Of a DNA stretch of 64,000 nucleotides, positions 35,895 through 45,507 are shown piece by piece (within the stretch, counting starts at the first letter, position 1; every line of letters begins with the position of its first letter). The notes beneath the pieces are model-generated. The model was not told the DNA's origin and did no database searches. It worked only from the letters and a program-made list of their open reading frames with translations. This DNA comes from Megamerina dolium. Its lineage: Eukaryota > Arthropoda > Insecta > Diptera > Megamerinidae. Location: NCBI GenBank assembly GCA_963854835.1, contig OY978528.1, positions 31,479,335 through 31,543,334 on the forward strand. The letters run 5' to 3'. A program made the position numbers and the translations under genes.

Positions 35895-36373
35895 CATGTC
35901 TATTGTTGTTGCGTGGCTAAACATATATGCGAACAAATTTACATACATGTTTTCGACAACAACAATAGACATGCGTGACTCTATTCATCCTTTACTCATG
36001 TCTATTGTTGTTGTGTGGCTGGTTATATCATATAATATATATGCGATCAAATTTACATACATGATTTCGGCAACAACAATTGATATGCGTAGCTGTCTAT
36101 CCTTCGTGTGTCGGCAGAGCCAAAGCAGAGAAAGCCGAAAATGATACGAAATTACTATATGGAGCAACAACAACGTCTTCGTGTGTTTGGACACTGCTTT
36201 TCCTTTACTTGACATTGAGTTTGAATCAGTGACATTACTTGCTGATATTTCTGATTGCCTAGTACAGGACATACAATGGATATATGGAAAAATGCTTTAT
36301 GCCCTTGCTCCTTGTCAAAATATTGTAAATTTATCAAATCTTTAATTATGAAAATGATATTTTGTTAAAAATC

Positions 36374-36457
<84 letters not shown>

Positions 36458-36477
36458 AGAGCAGATATTTAAAAATA
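35895..36477 (+). repeat. Forward arm F1, first part
   Basis: Matches F2 (41670-42200) with no difference that I can see outside the (TA)n tract. It contains the junction palindromes 'catgtctattgttgttg...' and a (TA)n tract of about 40 units (36374-36454). It ends at the 8-bp target duplication 'taaaaata' (36470-36477) of the tandem-repeat element that interrupts it. Confidence 0.85.
36374..36454. repeat. (TA)n microsatellite in arm F1
   Basis: About 40 TA units. The same tract is only about 10 units in arm R (41370-41391) and about 15 in arm F2 (42151-42178), so it has expanded in this arm since the arms duplicated. Confidence 0.95.
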
Positions 36478-36899
36478 TCCTTACAGTCGGCTGGGGCCGA
36501 CCAAATTATACCCTGCATATGTAGAGGTATATATAAAAAGTTTGCTCGTATATCCATCCTTTTCTTCCACTACTTTGTATAGGACCTACATTAAGAAGCA
36601 GGCGTACCTCACCAATTTTGGAGGATCAATTTCTGACTATAATACTAAACTACATAGGTTGCAATGGGTTGACCTAGACGTATTAATTAGTAAGTTATGG
36701 TCGTTTTAATGTTTAAGATAAATCCGAGACTTTGTAAGGAAGCTATATAAAAAGTGGGCGTGACGTATCTCTTGCTGGTATATGTAATTTATTTTTCAAT
36801 ATCAATCCACACCTTAAATTTGGTTGTCCTATGTCCTACGCTAAATGGTTTGTAAGTTATGGAGCTTAAAAGTTTTAGTTTAATTCCCTCGACTTTGTA

Positions 36900-38560
36900 T
36901 GGGAGACCTATGAAGGAGTGGGCGTGGCACACTGATTTTCTGCGAGATTATTTCCGACTACGATATTAATCTAAGTGTCAATTATGGCTATTCTAGACGG
37001 AAGATTGCCGAAGTTACAGCTGTTTCAATTTAAAATTTGTATGGGGGCTACGATAAACAGTGGGCGTGGCGCGCCCATTTTCTGTGAGCCTAGTTACTCG
37101 TACAATACTAATCCACACCTTAAATCTCGTTGTCCTACGCTAAATGATTTGTAAGTTATGGAGCTTAAAAGTTTTAGTTTAATTCCCTTGACTTTGTATG
37201 GGAGACTCATGAAGGAGTGGGCGTGGCACACTGATTTTCTGCCAGATTTTTGCCGACTACGATATTAATCTAAGTGTCAATTATGGTTATTTTAGGCAGA
37301 AGATTGCCGAAGTTACAGCTGTTTCAATTTAAAATTTGTATGGGGGCTACAATAAACAGTGGGCGTGGTGCGCCCATTTTCTGTGAGCCTAGTTGCTCGT
37401 ACAATACTAATTCATACCTTAAATCTCGTTGTCCTACGCTAAATGGTTTGTAAGTTATGGAGCTTAAAAGTTTTAGTTTAATTCCCTCGACTTTGTATGG
37501 GAGACCTATGAAGGAGTGGGCGTGGCACACTGATTTTCTGCGAGATTATTTCCGACTACGATATTAATCTAAGTGTCAATTATGGTTATTCTAGACGGAA
37601 GATTGCCGAAGTTACAGCTGTTTCAATTTAAAATTTGTATGGGGGCTACGATAAACAGTGGGCGTGGCGCGCCCATTTTCTGTGAGCCTAGTTACTCGTA
37701 CAATACTAATCCATACCTTAAATCTCGTTGTCCTACGCTAAATGATTTGTAAGTTATGGAGCTTAAAAGTTTTAGTTTAATTCCCTTGACTTTGTATGGG
37801 AGACTCATGAAAGAGTGGGAGTGGCACACTGATTTTCTGCCAGATTTTTGCCGACTACGATATTAATCTAAGTGTCAATTATGGTTATTTTAGGCAGAAG
37901 ATTGCCGAAGTTACAGCTGTTTCAATTTAAAATTTGTATGGGGGCTACAATAAACAGTGGGCGTGGTGCGCCCATTTTCTGTGAGCCTAGTTGCTCGTAC
38001 AATACTAATTCATACCTTAAATCTCGTTGTCCTACGCTAAATGGTTTGTAAGTTATGGAGCTTAAAATTTTAGTTTAATTCCCTTGACTTTGTATGGGAG
38101 ACTCATGAACGAGTGGGCGTGGCACACTGATTTTCTGCCAGATTTTTGCCGACTACGATATTAATCTAAGTGTCAATTATGGTTATTTTAGGCAGAAGAT
38201 TGCCGAAGTTACAGCTGTTTCAATTTAAAATTTGTATGGGGGCTACGATAAACAGTGGGCGTGGTGCGCCCATTTTCTGTGAGCCTAGTTGCTCGTACAA
38301 TACTAATCCACACCTTAAATCTCGTTATTCTACGCTGAATAGTTTGCAAGTTATAACCGGTAACATTTTTTTAATTTCCGCAACTTTGTATGGGAGACCC
38401 AAAAAGGAGTAGGCGTGGCACACTGATTTTCCGCCATATTATTTTTCACTGCCATGTTAATCTAAGTGTCAATTATGGTTATTCTGGACAGAAGATTGTA
38501 GAAGTTACAGCTGTTTCAATTTAAAAGAAGTACAGACACTTTGTATGAGAGCTACGCTAA
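36900..38560. repeat. Tandem array, ~299-bp unit, about five copies
   Basis: The phrase 'gggggctac' recurs at 37043, 37342, 37641, 37940 and 38238, a spacing of 298-299 bases. Partial, more diverged units flank it. Alternate units are more alike (37043 with 37641; 37342 with 37940), suggesting growth by a two-unit step. Each unit carries 'gtgggcgtgg' motifs. Confidence 0.92.
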
Positions 38561-38835
38561 AAAGTAGGCGTGGCTCAACCACTTTTGGCGAGGTTATATA
38601 GTAGTATAATATAAGTCTATGTGCAAAATATTGTTGTCCAAAGTGGTATATTATGTGAGTTATAGCAAGTTAAAGATTTTGAAAATTTCGAGGTTAGTCG
38701 CTTTGAATGCTTGGTTATTGACCGATCAAGCCCAATATCAATCTCCTCCGTACCCTTGGATCATAGATTACTTATGCCAAATTTCATCGAAATAGCTCAA
38801 TATTTACTCAAGTTATCGTGCGAACCAGCCAGGTG

Positions 38836-38885
38836 ACAGACAGACGGACGGACGGACGGACGGACGGACGGACGGACGGACGGAC
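38836..38885. repeat. (GGAC)n microsatellite
   Basis: About eleven GGAC units preceded by GACAGACA, within the unique right part of the tandem-repeat element. Such a tract is common near the 3' end of repeats of this kind in flies. Confidence 0.95.
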
Positions 38886-39157
38886 ATCGTTAAATCGAAA
38901 ATTTAATCGACGCTGATCACGAATATATATCTATGTCTATATCTCCGGAGATTCCTTCAAGTGGACACAAACATCTGACCGAAATGAATATACCATGCAT
39001 ATTGCATTATGCAGGGTATAAAAATATTGAATTTGTATACCTATAATATATTCCATAAATATTTATTTTGAAAAATAGGAAAAAAAAGCTTTTGTATATA
39101 CATATTCTATTTCAAATATATAGAATTCATTGATAAATATATTTGCTAAATCACATA

Positions 39158-40789
39158 CAGTATTGTGCAAAACTTAAGCAACTGGCATAGTGCTCTCATT
39201 GATTTCAAATTTACTAAAAAATAAAAGCGCTTAGATTGAATGTTTTAATATTCAATTGTTCCTTCAATAAATACATAAAAAACAACAACAACAAAAGTTC
39301 GGTATTCTTACGAAATTAACTGTAAACAACAAAAAACAAATTATACTCATATTTCATCTGTGCAAAACTTAAGCAACTCGGAGTGCAAAGGTGTTCGATA
39401 TTTCTTTGTTCAGAAAATAACGGATCTTTTTCGGAGTTTTTTCTGCTTTGTGCATTAACATTGATCTAACTCAGTACAAAAAAGTCTTTCTTAGCGCACA
39501 GTTCTTTCAAACATATTGAAATCCAAAATGCAACGTGTCCGTTATAGTCATCAATTTAAGATGAAGGTTATATCGTTATTTAAGGAAGGAAAACCACAGA
39601 ATGACATTGCAAAATCATTAAATATCAACAAATCTATGATATCAAGATGGATACGATTATTTGAAAAAACTGGTAGCGTTACAGATCGAAATTCAGGAGG
39701 AAGACCCCAAAAAATTTCTTATAGGGAAGCTATTCAAATTAAAAAATTGATTAAAAAAAATCCGTTCATGTCTTCAAAAGATATAGTAAATACTCTTAAT
39801 TTAAATGTCGATTCAAGCACAGTAAGAAGGCATTTGATTAAAGTTGGTTTAAAAAGCTACAAAGCGGTAAAGAAACCAATGCTTACACCAAAACATGTAA
39901 AAAAAAGGTATGTTTGGTTTAATGCCTTCAAAACAAAAACAACAACATATATTTTTTTTCCAGACTTGAATTTGCTAAGAAGTACGTGGGCTGGTCCATA
40001 AAAAAGTGGTTTGGCGTACTGTTCAGTGATGAAGTTAAAATAAATTTATTTAATTCAGACGGAATAATAAGAGTTCGACATGTGAAAGGTGAAGGCCTCA
40101 ATCCGCGATACTGTAAAAAGATTGTAAAGCATGGAGGAGGGAACGTCATGGTGTGGGCGTGTTTTTCGGGGAGTGGACTTGGTCCGGACAGATTTATGTA
40201 TAAGGACATCTTAGAAACTGCGATGTTGCCTTTTGCGGAATGGAATATGCCACTTCGATGTGTGTTTCAGCACGACAATGATCCGAAACACACATCGAAG
40301 TTTGTGAAGGATTGGCTACAGTCAAATAAGATTCAAGTGCTTGATTAGCCGGCACAATCGCCCGACTTGAATCCTATTAAAAATTTGTTTTCAATTTTAA
40401 AACGAGGTTTGGGCTCAAAGCGCTTTAAAAATAAAGACGAACTATTTTTAGGCCTCAAAACTGAATGGGAAAATATAAATAAATCATATTTAACGAAATT
40501 AGTAGCTTCTATGCTCAAAAGGTGTGCTGCAGTAATTAAAAATAAGGGATACTACACAAAATATTAAAAGTTGCTTAAGTTTTGCACAGATGAAATATGA
40601 GTATAATTTGTTTTTTGTTGTTTACAGTTAATTTCGTAAGAATACCGAACTTTTGTTGTTGTTGTTTTTTATGTATTTATTGAAGGAACAATTGAATATT
40701 AAAACATTTAATCTAAGCGCTTTTATTTTTTAGTAAATTTGAAATCAATGAGAGCACTATGCCAGTTGCTTAAGTTTTGCACAATACTG
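39158..40789 (+). mobile_element. Tc1/Minos-like DNA transposon with long TIRs
   Basis: Terminal inverted repeats of about 220 bp, starting 'cagtattgtgcaaaactta'. Each repeat carries the motif 'gtgcaaaacttaagcaac' at both its outer and inner ends, the IR/DR layout of Minos- and Sleeping Beauty-type elements. TA duplications flank it (39156-39157 and 40790-40791). Arm F2 shows the empty TA site at about 42330 and arm R shows it inverted at about 41210. The length of 1632 bp is that of a complete element, and the TIRs are nearly identical to each other. Confidence 0.94.
39528..40567 (+). pseudogene. Tc1/Minos-like transposase, intron-containing, inactivated
   Basis: Starts at ATG 39528. Exon 1 (to about 39908) encodes a paired-type helix-turn-helix region with 'YSHQFKMKVISLFKEG' and 'DIAKSLNINKSMISRW', and a GRPQK basic hook. 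A 56-bp intron (GTATGT...TTCCAG, about 39908-39964) interrupts the gene; Minos also has a ~60-bp intron. Exon 2 has the catalytic core: 'VLFSDEVKINLF' (first Asp) and 'FQHDNDPKHTS' (second Asp). A stop codon at 40346-40348 replaces the family tryptophan before 'PAQSPDLNP'. At 40379-40381 lysine stands where the catalytic glutamate belongs (NPIKNLF). The frame otherwise stays open to 40567. Two point changes have therefore killed an otherwise intact copy. Confidence 0.92.
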
Positions 40790-40966
40790 TATAAATTTGT
40801 ATATACGAGTATCACATGTGATTTCATTTTTGTTTACTATTTTGATAATAGTGCATGAAGGGAAGGTTTGAAGCTGTTCAAATGGTAATCAAACAGTTCC
40901 CAACATGTAGAACACTGCATGAACTCAACACCAACTTGTATATTGTTTTGGTGCTACTCATCTCAC

Positions 40967-41037
40967 TCAAAGAAAATAGAATGATTAAGAAGTATTATCT
41001 TCTAGTCTACACGAAATTTGTCGGGAAAATAAGGCAA
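40967..41037. repeat. 71-bp spacer at the centre of the F1/R palindrome
   Basis: Flanked by 'gtgctactcatctcac' on the left and its complement on the right. The same spacer follows arm F2 at 42507 in the opposite orientation, starting 'ttgccttattttcccgac'. Confidence 0.9.
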
Positions 41038-41690
41038 GTGAGATGAGTAGCACCAAAACAATATACAAGTTGGTGTTGAGTTCATGCAGTGTTCTACATG
41101 TTGGGAAGTGTTTGATTACCATTTGAACAGCTTCAAACCTTCCCTTCATGCACTATTATCAAAATAGTAAACAAAAATAAAATCACATGTGATACTCGTA
41201 TATACAAATTTATATGTGATTTAGCAAATATATTTATCAATGAATTCTATATATTTGAAATAGAATATGTATATACAAAAGCTTTTTTTTCCTATTTTTC
41301 AAAATAAATATATATGGAATATATTATAGGCATACAAATTCAATATTTTTAAATATCTGCTCTTACTATATATATATATATATACGATTTTTAACAAAAT
41401 ATCATTTTCATAATTAAAGATTTGATAAATTTACAATATTTTGACAAGGAGCAAGGGCATAAAGCATTTTTCCATATATCCATTGTATGTCCTGTACTAG
41501 GCAATCAGAAATATCAGCAAGTAATGTCACTGATTCAAACTCAATGTCAAGTAAAGGAAAAGCAGTGTCCAAACACACGAAGACGTTGTTGTTGCTCCAT
41601 ATAGTAATTTCGTATAATTTTCGGCTTTCTCTGCTTTGGCTCTGCCGACACACGAAGGATAGACAGCTACGCATGTCTATTGTTGTTGCG
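41038..41690 (-). repeat. Reverse arm R
   Basis: Reverse complement of F1/F2 from the spacer back to the core palindrome. It contains neither the tandem-repeat element nor the Tc1-like element, and its TA tract is short (about 41370-41391). It shares about 20 bases with the start of F2 at the junction 'acgcatgtctattgttgttg'. Confidence 0.88.
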
Positions 41691-42506
41691 TGGCTAAACA
41701 TATATGCGAACAAATTTACATACATGTTTTCGACAACAACAATAGACATGCGTGACTCTATTCATCCTTTACTCATGTCTATTGTTGTTGTGTGGCTGGT
41801 TATATCATATAATATATATGCGATCAAATTTACATACATGATTTCGGCAACAACAATTGATATGCGTAGCTGTCTATCCTTCGTGTGTCGGCAGAGCCAA
41901 AGCAGAGAAAGCCGAAAATGATACGAAATTACTATATGGAGCAACAACAACGTCTTCGTGTGTTTGGACACTGCTTTTCCTTTACTTGACATTGAGTTTG
42001 AATCAGTGACATTACTTGCTGATATTTCTGATTGCCTAGTACAGGACATACAATGGATATATGGAAAAATGCTTTATGCCCTTGCTCCTTGTCAAAATAT
42101 TGTAAATTTATCAAATCTTTAATTATGAAAATGATATTTTGTTAAAAATCGTATATATATATATATATATATATATAGTAAGAGCAGATATTTAAAAATA
42201 TTGAATTTGTATGCCTATAATATATTCCATATATATTTATTTTGAAAAATAGGAAAAAAAAGCTTTTGTATATACATATTCTATTTCAAATATATAGAAT
42301 TCATTGATAAATATATTTGCTAAATCACATATAAATTTGTATATACGAGTATCACATGTGATTTTATTTTTGTTTACTATTTTGATAATAGTGCATGAAG
42401 GGAAGGTTTGAAGCTGTTCAAATGGTAATCAAACACTTCCCAACATGTAGAACACTGCATGAACTCAACACCAACTTGTATATTGTTTTGGTGCTACTCA
42501 CCTCAC
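41670..42506 (+). repeat. Forward arm F2 (uninterrupted)
   Basis: Shows the arm without insertions: 'gatatttaaaaatattgaattt' near 42188 is the empty site of the tandem-repeat element, and 'tcacatataaatttg' near 42325 is the empty TA site of the Tc1-like element. This allows both insertion points to be fixed to the base. Confidence 0.88.
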
Positions 42507-42673
42507 TTGCCTTATTTTCCCGACAAATTTCGTGTAGACTAGAAGATAATACTTCTTAATCATTCTATTTTCTTTGTCTCACTTGCCTTATTTTCCCGAC
42601 AAATTTCGTGTAGACTAGAAGATAATACTTCTTAATCATTCTATTTTCTTTGTTAATCATTCTATTTTCTTTG
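42507..42673. repeat. Flipped spacer, tandemly duplicated
   Basis: Spacer copy 42507-42576, a six-base stem piece 'tctcac', a second spacer copy 42583-42652, then a 21-base partial copy ending at 42673. This is the right edge of the inverted-repeat complex. Confidence 0.88.
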
Positions 42674-42828
42674 AGGTAAGTAGAAAATTCAATTACTTAC
42701 ATTTTTTGGTTGTTGTATACGATAAACAAATAGTGAAGACATCGACCGGAGCGGATTCGACAAATATTATTGCATGCTATAAAAAAATGTCATAAAAACT
42801 TCTTTATAATATTAATTTAATGAATGAG

Positions 42829-42834
42829 TTTATT
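42829..42834 (-). promoter_or_regulatory. Possible poly(A) signal of Dbx
   Basis: AATAAA on the minus strand, about 230 bases after the Dbx stop codon. The inverted-repeat complex ends 155 bases further downstream. Other AT-rich hexamers nearby make the exact site uncertain. Confidence 0.4.
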
Positions 42835-43063
42835 TTGAATTGCAATTCGAAAAGAAATTATTTAAAACTACAATTTTTGTAGAATTTCTCTTTGTTTATA
42901 TAATTAACTTTTTTTTTTCTTCAAATTAAATTCGATAAATTAAAATTAAGTGTGAGTAAATTGTATTTACAATATGGATTGGTAATGATAGGGCACAAAT
43001 TCAAAAATTCGATTACAATCTTAATACTAAATGTGAACTTGAAGGATATTTGGTTTAGAGTAG

Positions 43064-44140
43064 TCACGTTACACTGATCTCCTCATCCGAATCTGAGTTC
43101 GAATCATCGTAGTCATCATAATACATTTTCATAAATTCCGAATTTTGAAAATGTGTCGGTGGTAGATGAGAAGGAGCGCCATGTGCATGTGTATGTGATG
43201 GTGGTGGTGGTGGTGGTGGTTGTGGTGGCTGTTGCACATGTGGTGTCGTTGAGTGTTGTGCATGATGATGATGATGCTGATGATGATGCTGATGTTGATG
43301 ATGATGCTGCGGATGATGTGGATGGTGTGGATGTAGGTGTGGACTTAGAGCACCACTTATAGCACTAGAGATAAAAAGGTTAGCTGGATGCGGTGGTAAA
43401 TGCTGTTCACCAACAACACCACTGGCAGCTAACATACTTAAACGACGTTGTTTTGCCTCATTTATTGTGGTCTCTAATTTAAACTTGAGATCAGCCGCTG
43501 CTAAATGTTTTTGCATTTCGGCATTAATTTTTGCCTGAAATTCAGCACTGGACAATGGCATACCATTGCCGATGCCAATCGTATTGCCAATGGTGCTGGG
43601 CGGTGAAGATGCGGTCGATGATGATGAAACCGATGATTGATCATTAAGGCTGGCATTCAATTTGGCCACTGCCAGTAGGGGTGGTGGTGAAGAAATTTGC
43701 ATATTTTGCGCATTGAATGCAGCCACGTTTGCACTAGTGTTCATATGTTGCATTAGAGGCGGTGATTGAATGGCTGTGGGTGTTGCTGAACGTGAATGTT
43801 GTTGCTGTTGCTGTTGGCGTTTTGGTGTTGTAGCAGCTGTTGATGAGCCTACTGTTGATGGTGATGTTGCTGGCGTTACTGTTGCTGTTGTAGTTACAAT
43901 ATTTGTTCCATTCTCATCTTTGGTATGTGGTGAATTCGATGAAGCACTATTGCTATGCGTTGGCGATGGTAATCCTGGCGAAATTGGTGTACCAGGTCGA
44001 TCACATTTTGCATCTGATAGATCAGGATTAGGATTATTTTTATTCGGCAATGTTTGATCACGTGAGCCCCCATTCGCCAGAAGTTCACGTTCTTTGGAAT
44101 TTCGCCATTTCATGCGTCGATTTTGAAACCATATTTTTAC
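43064..44140 (-). CDS. Dbx: Dbx homeobox transcription factor, last coding exon (partial)
   Basis: The exon opens right after a splice acceptor (ttttttAG on the minus strand, 44142-44141) with 'VKIWFQNRRMKWRNSKEREL', the third, DNA-contacting helix of a homeodomain; Trp48, Phe49, Asn51 and Arg53 are all present. The following 'GGSRDQTLPNKNNPNPDLSD' is the signature of Dbx proteins. An intron exactly before the VKIWF block is common in homeobox genes. The remaining ~310 residues are low complexity (Ser/Thr/Asn, a long His-rich run, a poly-Pro run) and end in an acidic tail 'DSDEEISVT', resembling the acidic C-termini of Dbx proteins. Dbx acts in the nucleus in neural patterning, mainly as a repressor (known from flies and vertebrates). 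The N-terminal exons were not found; they should lie to the right. Confidence 0.93.
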   Translation of the reverse strand, partial: VKIWFQNRRMKWRNSKERELLANGGSRDQTLPNKNNPNPDLSDAKCDRPGTPISPGLPSPTHSNSASSNSPHTKDENGTNIVTTTATVTPATSPSTVGSSTAATTPKRQQQQQQHSRSATPTAIQSPPLMQHMNTSANVAAFNAQNMQISSPPPLLAVAKLNASLNDQSSVSSSSTASSPPSTIGNTIGIGNGMPLSSAEFQAKINAEMQKHLAAADLKFKLETTINEAKQRRLSMLAASGVVGEQHLPPHPANLFISSAISGALSPHLHPHHPHHPQHHHQHQHHHQHHHHHAQHSTTPHVQQPPQPPPPPPPSHTHAHGAPSHLPPTHFQNSEFMKMYYDDYDDSNSDSDEEISVT

Positions 44141-45505
44141 CTAAAAAGAAGAAGAAAAAGAAGAGAGAGAGAGAGAGAGGGAGTGAATAATTGATATGTT
44201 ATAATTGTATTTCTTCGATGGAGGACTAGAAATAATTAATTAATTTAACAAATTTCAACTCGTCATGCTGATGGAATGATGGCACATCAAATGCATGCCA
44301 GGAATATGTATGTATGTGTTTATTTTAGTCCCTAACACAAAACTGTCCAAAACAAATTCTATCAACTCAAGTAGCAAGCAACCCAAATATTCAATTGAGA
44401 TAAAAACTGGCAACTAATCGTTGAACGAAAGCTAACATAAACTTTTTTGGAACAAACGGCACTGCCAGTTTGACTATGTACAACGAGCCATCCAACCAGT
44501 ACGATTTAACGCAAAAAATAAGGAATAAAAAAATCACTAAACTGGATTGTAAACTTTTCATTGCCGCCGGATATATATCCGTCCGGTCAATGGACACATA
44601 TTTACATTGTATTTCACTATATGTGGGCATGTAGTTAACCAACAGTTTACGTACACAAGAAAAGGGAAAACTCTACTATTACTTCTGTATGTGTTTGTAT
44701 GAAGTTGCGAAAACTTTCGACTAAGTCAAACTGTCGACGTGCCACACACAGGAATTAACCATAAAAAATGCAAATTAGTGAACATTTCAAGCAGCAAACA
44801 AGAATAGCAGCAAGAGCTAAGTACGAGTAACAACATGTATCTCACGAGAAAATGACCTAAGCGGAGACAGAAAGAGACAATGATAATGATGATGATGATG
44901 ATGACGACGACGGCGTATACCACCAGAGAATCTTTACTACATTATTTAAGTGCACTGGTTGGAATTGGAGTACTCACGTCCATTGCACACTAACGTAGGC
45001 ATACATATACTTCAGGGTGTTGGCAATTTCAGAGTGTTGTTGTTGTTTCATCTAATGCTCAATAAATGTGTGAGTATGTGTGTAGTGCGTTAAATTGCGT
45101 ACTTAGTAATGCATAACATATTAAATAACCTTAATCGTGCTGCGCTTGACAGATACGAGAAAAGGCGGAGTGCACAATATGCAAAATGTGCTGTGAGCTG
45201 TTTCTGAATTATTATATTTTATATATAGAAGATGATATACATACATACAATATACGCATGTGTATACTGCTAAAGAGGGTTGTACAACTGATTAGAAAAG
45301 TTTTGCTTGTAGTTGTTGTTTTATTTATATTTATCTTTTCATTTCATATACAATTGACATTCTTTGGAATTTTGTTACTATTTCTATATGCGGCGGTAGT
45401 TGATCCACATCGCACTACAAGAGATGTTAAGGCATGCGATCGATTTCGCATTCTGCAAGTTTGGTATCGTTTTTGATGAAATTTCAAGATGTGCACAAGT
45501 TAAAA
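44141..45505 (-). other. Dbx intron (start), unassigned
   Basis: Follows the Dbx acceptor, with a purine-rich (GA)n stretch at 44155-44180 (CT-rich on the coding strand), i.e. a strong polypyrimidine tract. A (GAT)n tract lies at 44885-44903. The 96-residue frame at 45186-45476 is hydrophobic and matches nothing known. No exon with the first part of the homeodomain was recognised here. Confidence 0.5.
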
Positions 45506-45507
45506 TA

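Larger units (their letters stand above)
36478..39018 (+). mobile_element. 2.5-kb non-autonomous element made of ~299-bp tandem units
   Basis: An 8-bp direct repeat 'taaaaata' lies at both edges (36470-36477 and 39019-39026), and the sister arm F2 shows the uninterrupted site (42190-42215), so this is a bona fide insertion. It starts with a hairpin 'gtcggctggggccgac', then 'attataccctgcat', and ends with the inverse 'atgcagggtata'. The centre is a tandem array, then a (GGAC)n tract and a unique tail. No open frame survives between units. An 8-bp duplication is seen in hAT-like insertions, but the termini do not prove that. A reversed, more diverged copy is at 1-1117. Confidence 0.8.
35824..42673. 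repeat. Alternating inverted-repeat complex (R-F-R-F arms)
   Basis: Four arms of one sequence alternate in orientation: a small reverse remnant (35824-35894), forward arm F1 (35895-40966, interrupted by two insertions), a 71-bp spacer (40967-41037), reverse arm R (41038 to about 41690) and forward arm F2 (about 41670-42506). F2 is followed by the spacer in flipped orientation, twice plus a fragment (42507-42673). F1 and F2 look identical over hundreds of bases. Short inverted motifs ('catgtctattgttgttg' and its complement) recur at the arm junctions. Each arm has a TA tract of different length. No coding potential is credible. It resembles foldback-type elements or a palindrome spread by duplication. 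Confidence 0.8.

Noticed and set aside
36900..38560. Tandem array considered as a CRISPR array
   Set aside because: The unit is 299 bp without a short repeat/unique spacer pattern, and the context is a fly nuclear genome.
36155..42114. Identical 60- and 95-residue frames in the inverted arms
   Set aside because: They are shared because the arms are copies; the same sequence is open on several frames of both strands, and no domain or codon pattern supports a protein.
43153..44057. Val/Asp- and Val/Ala-rich frames on the + strand
   Set aside because: They are antisense shadows of the Dbx exon produced by its triplet repeats.
45186..45476. 96-residue hydrophobic frame as a small membrane protein
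   Set aside because: AT-driven Phe/Leu/Ile composition and no start context or conserved pattern.
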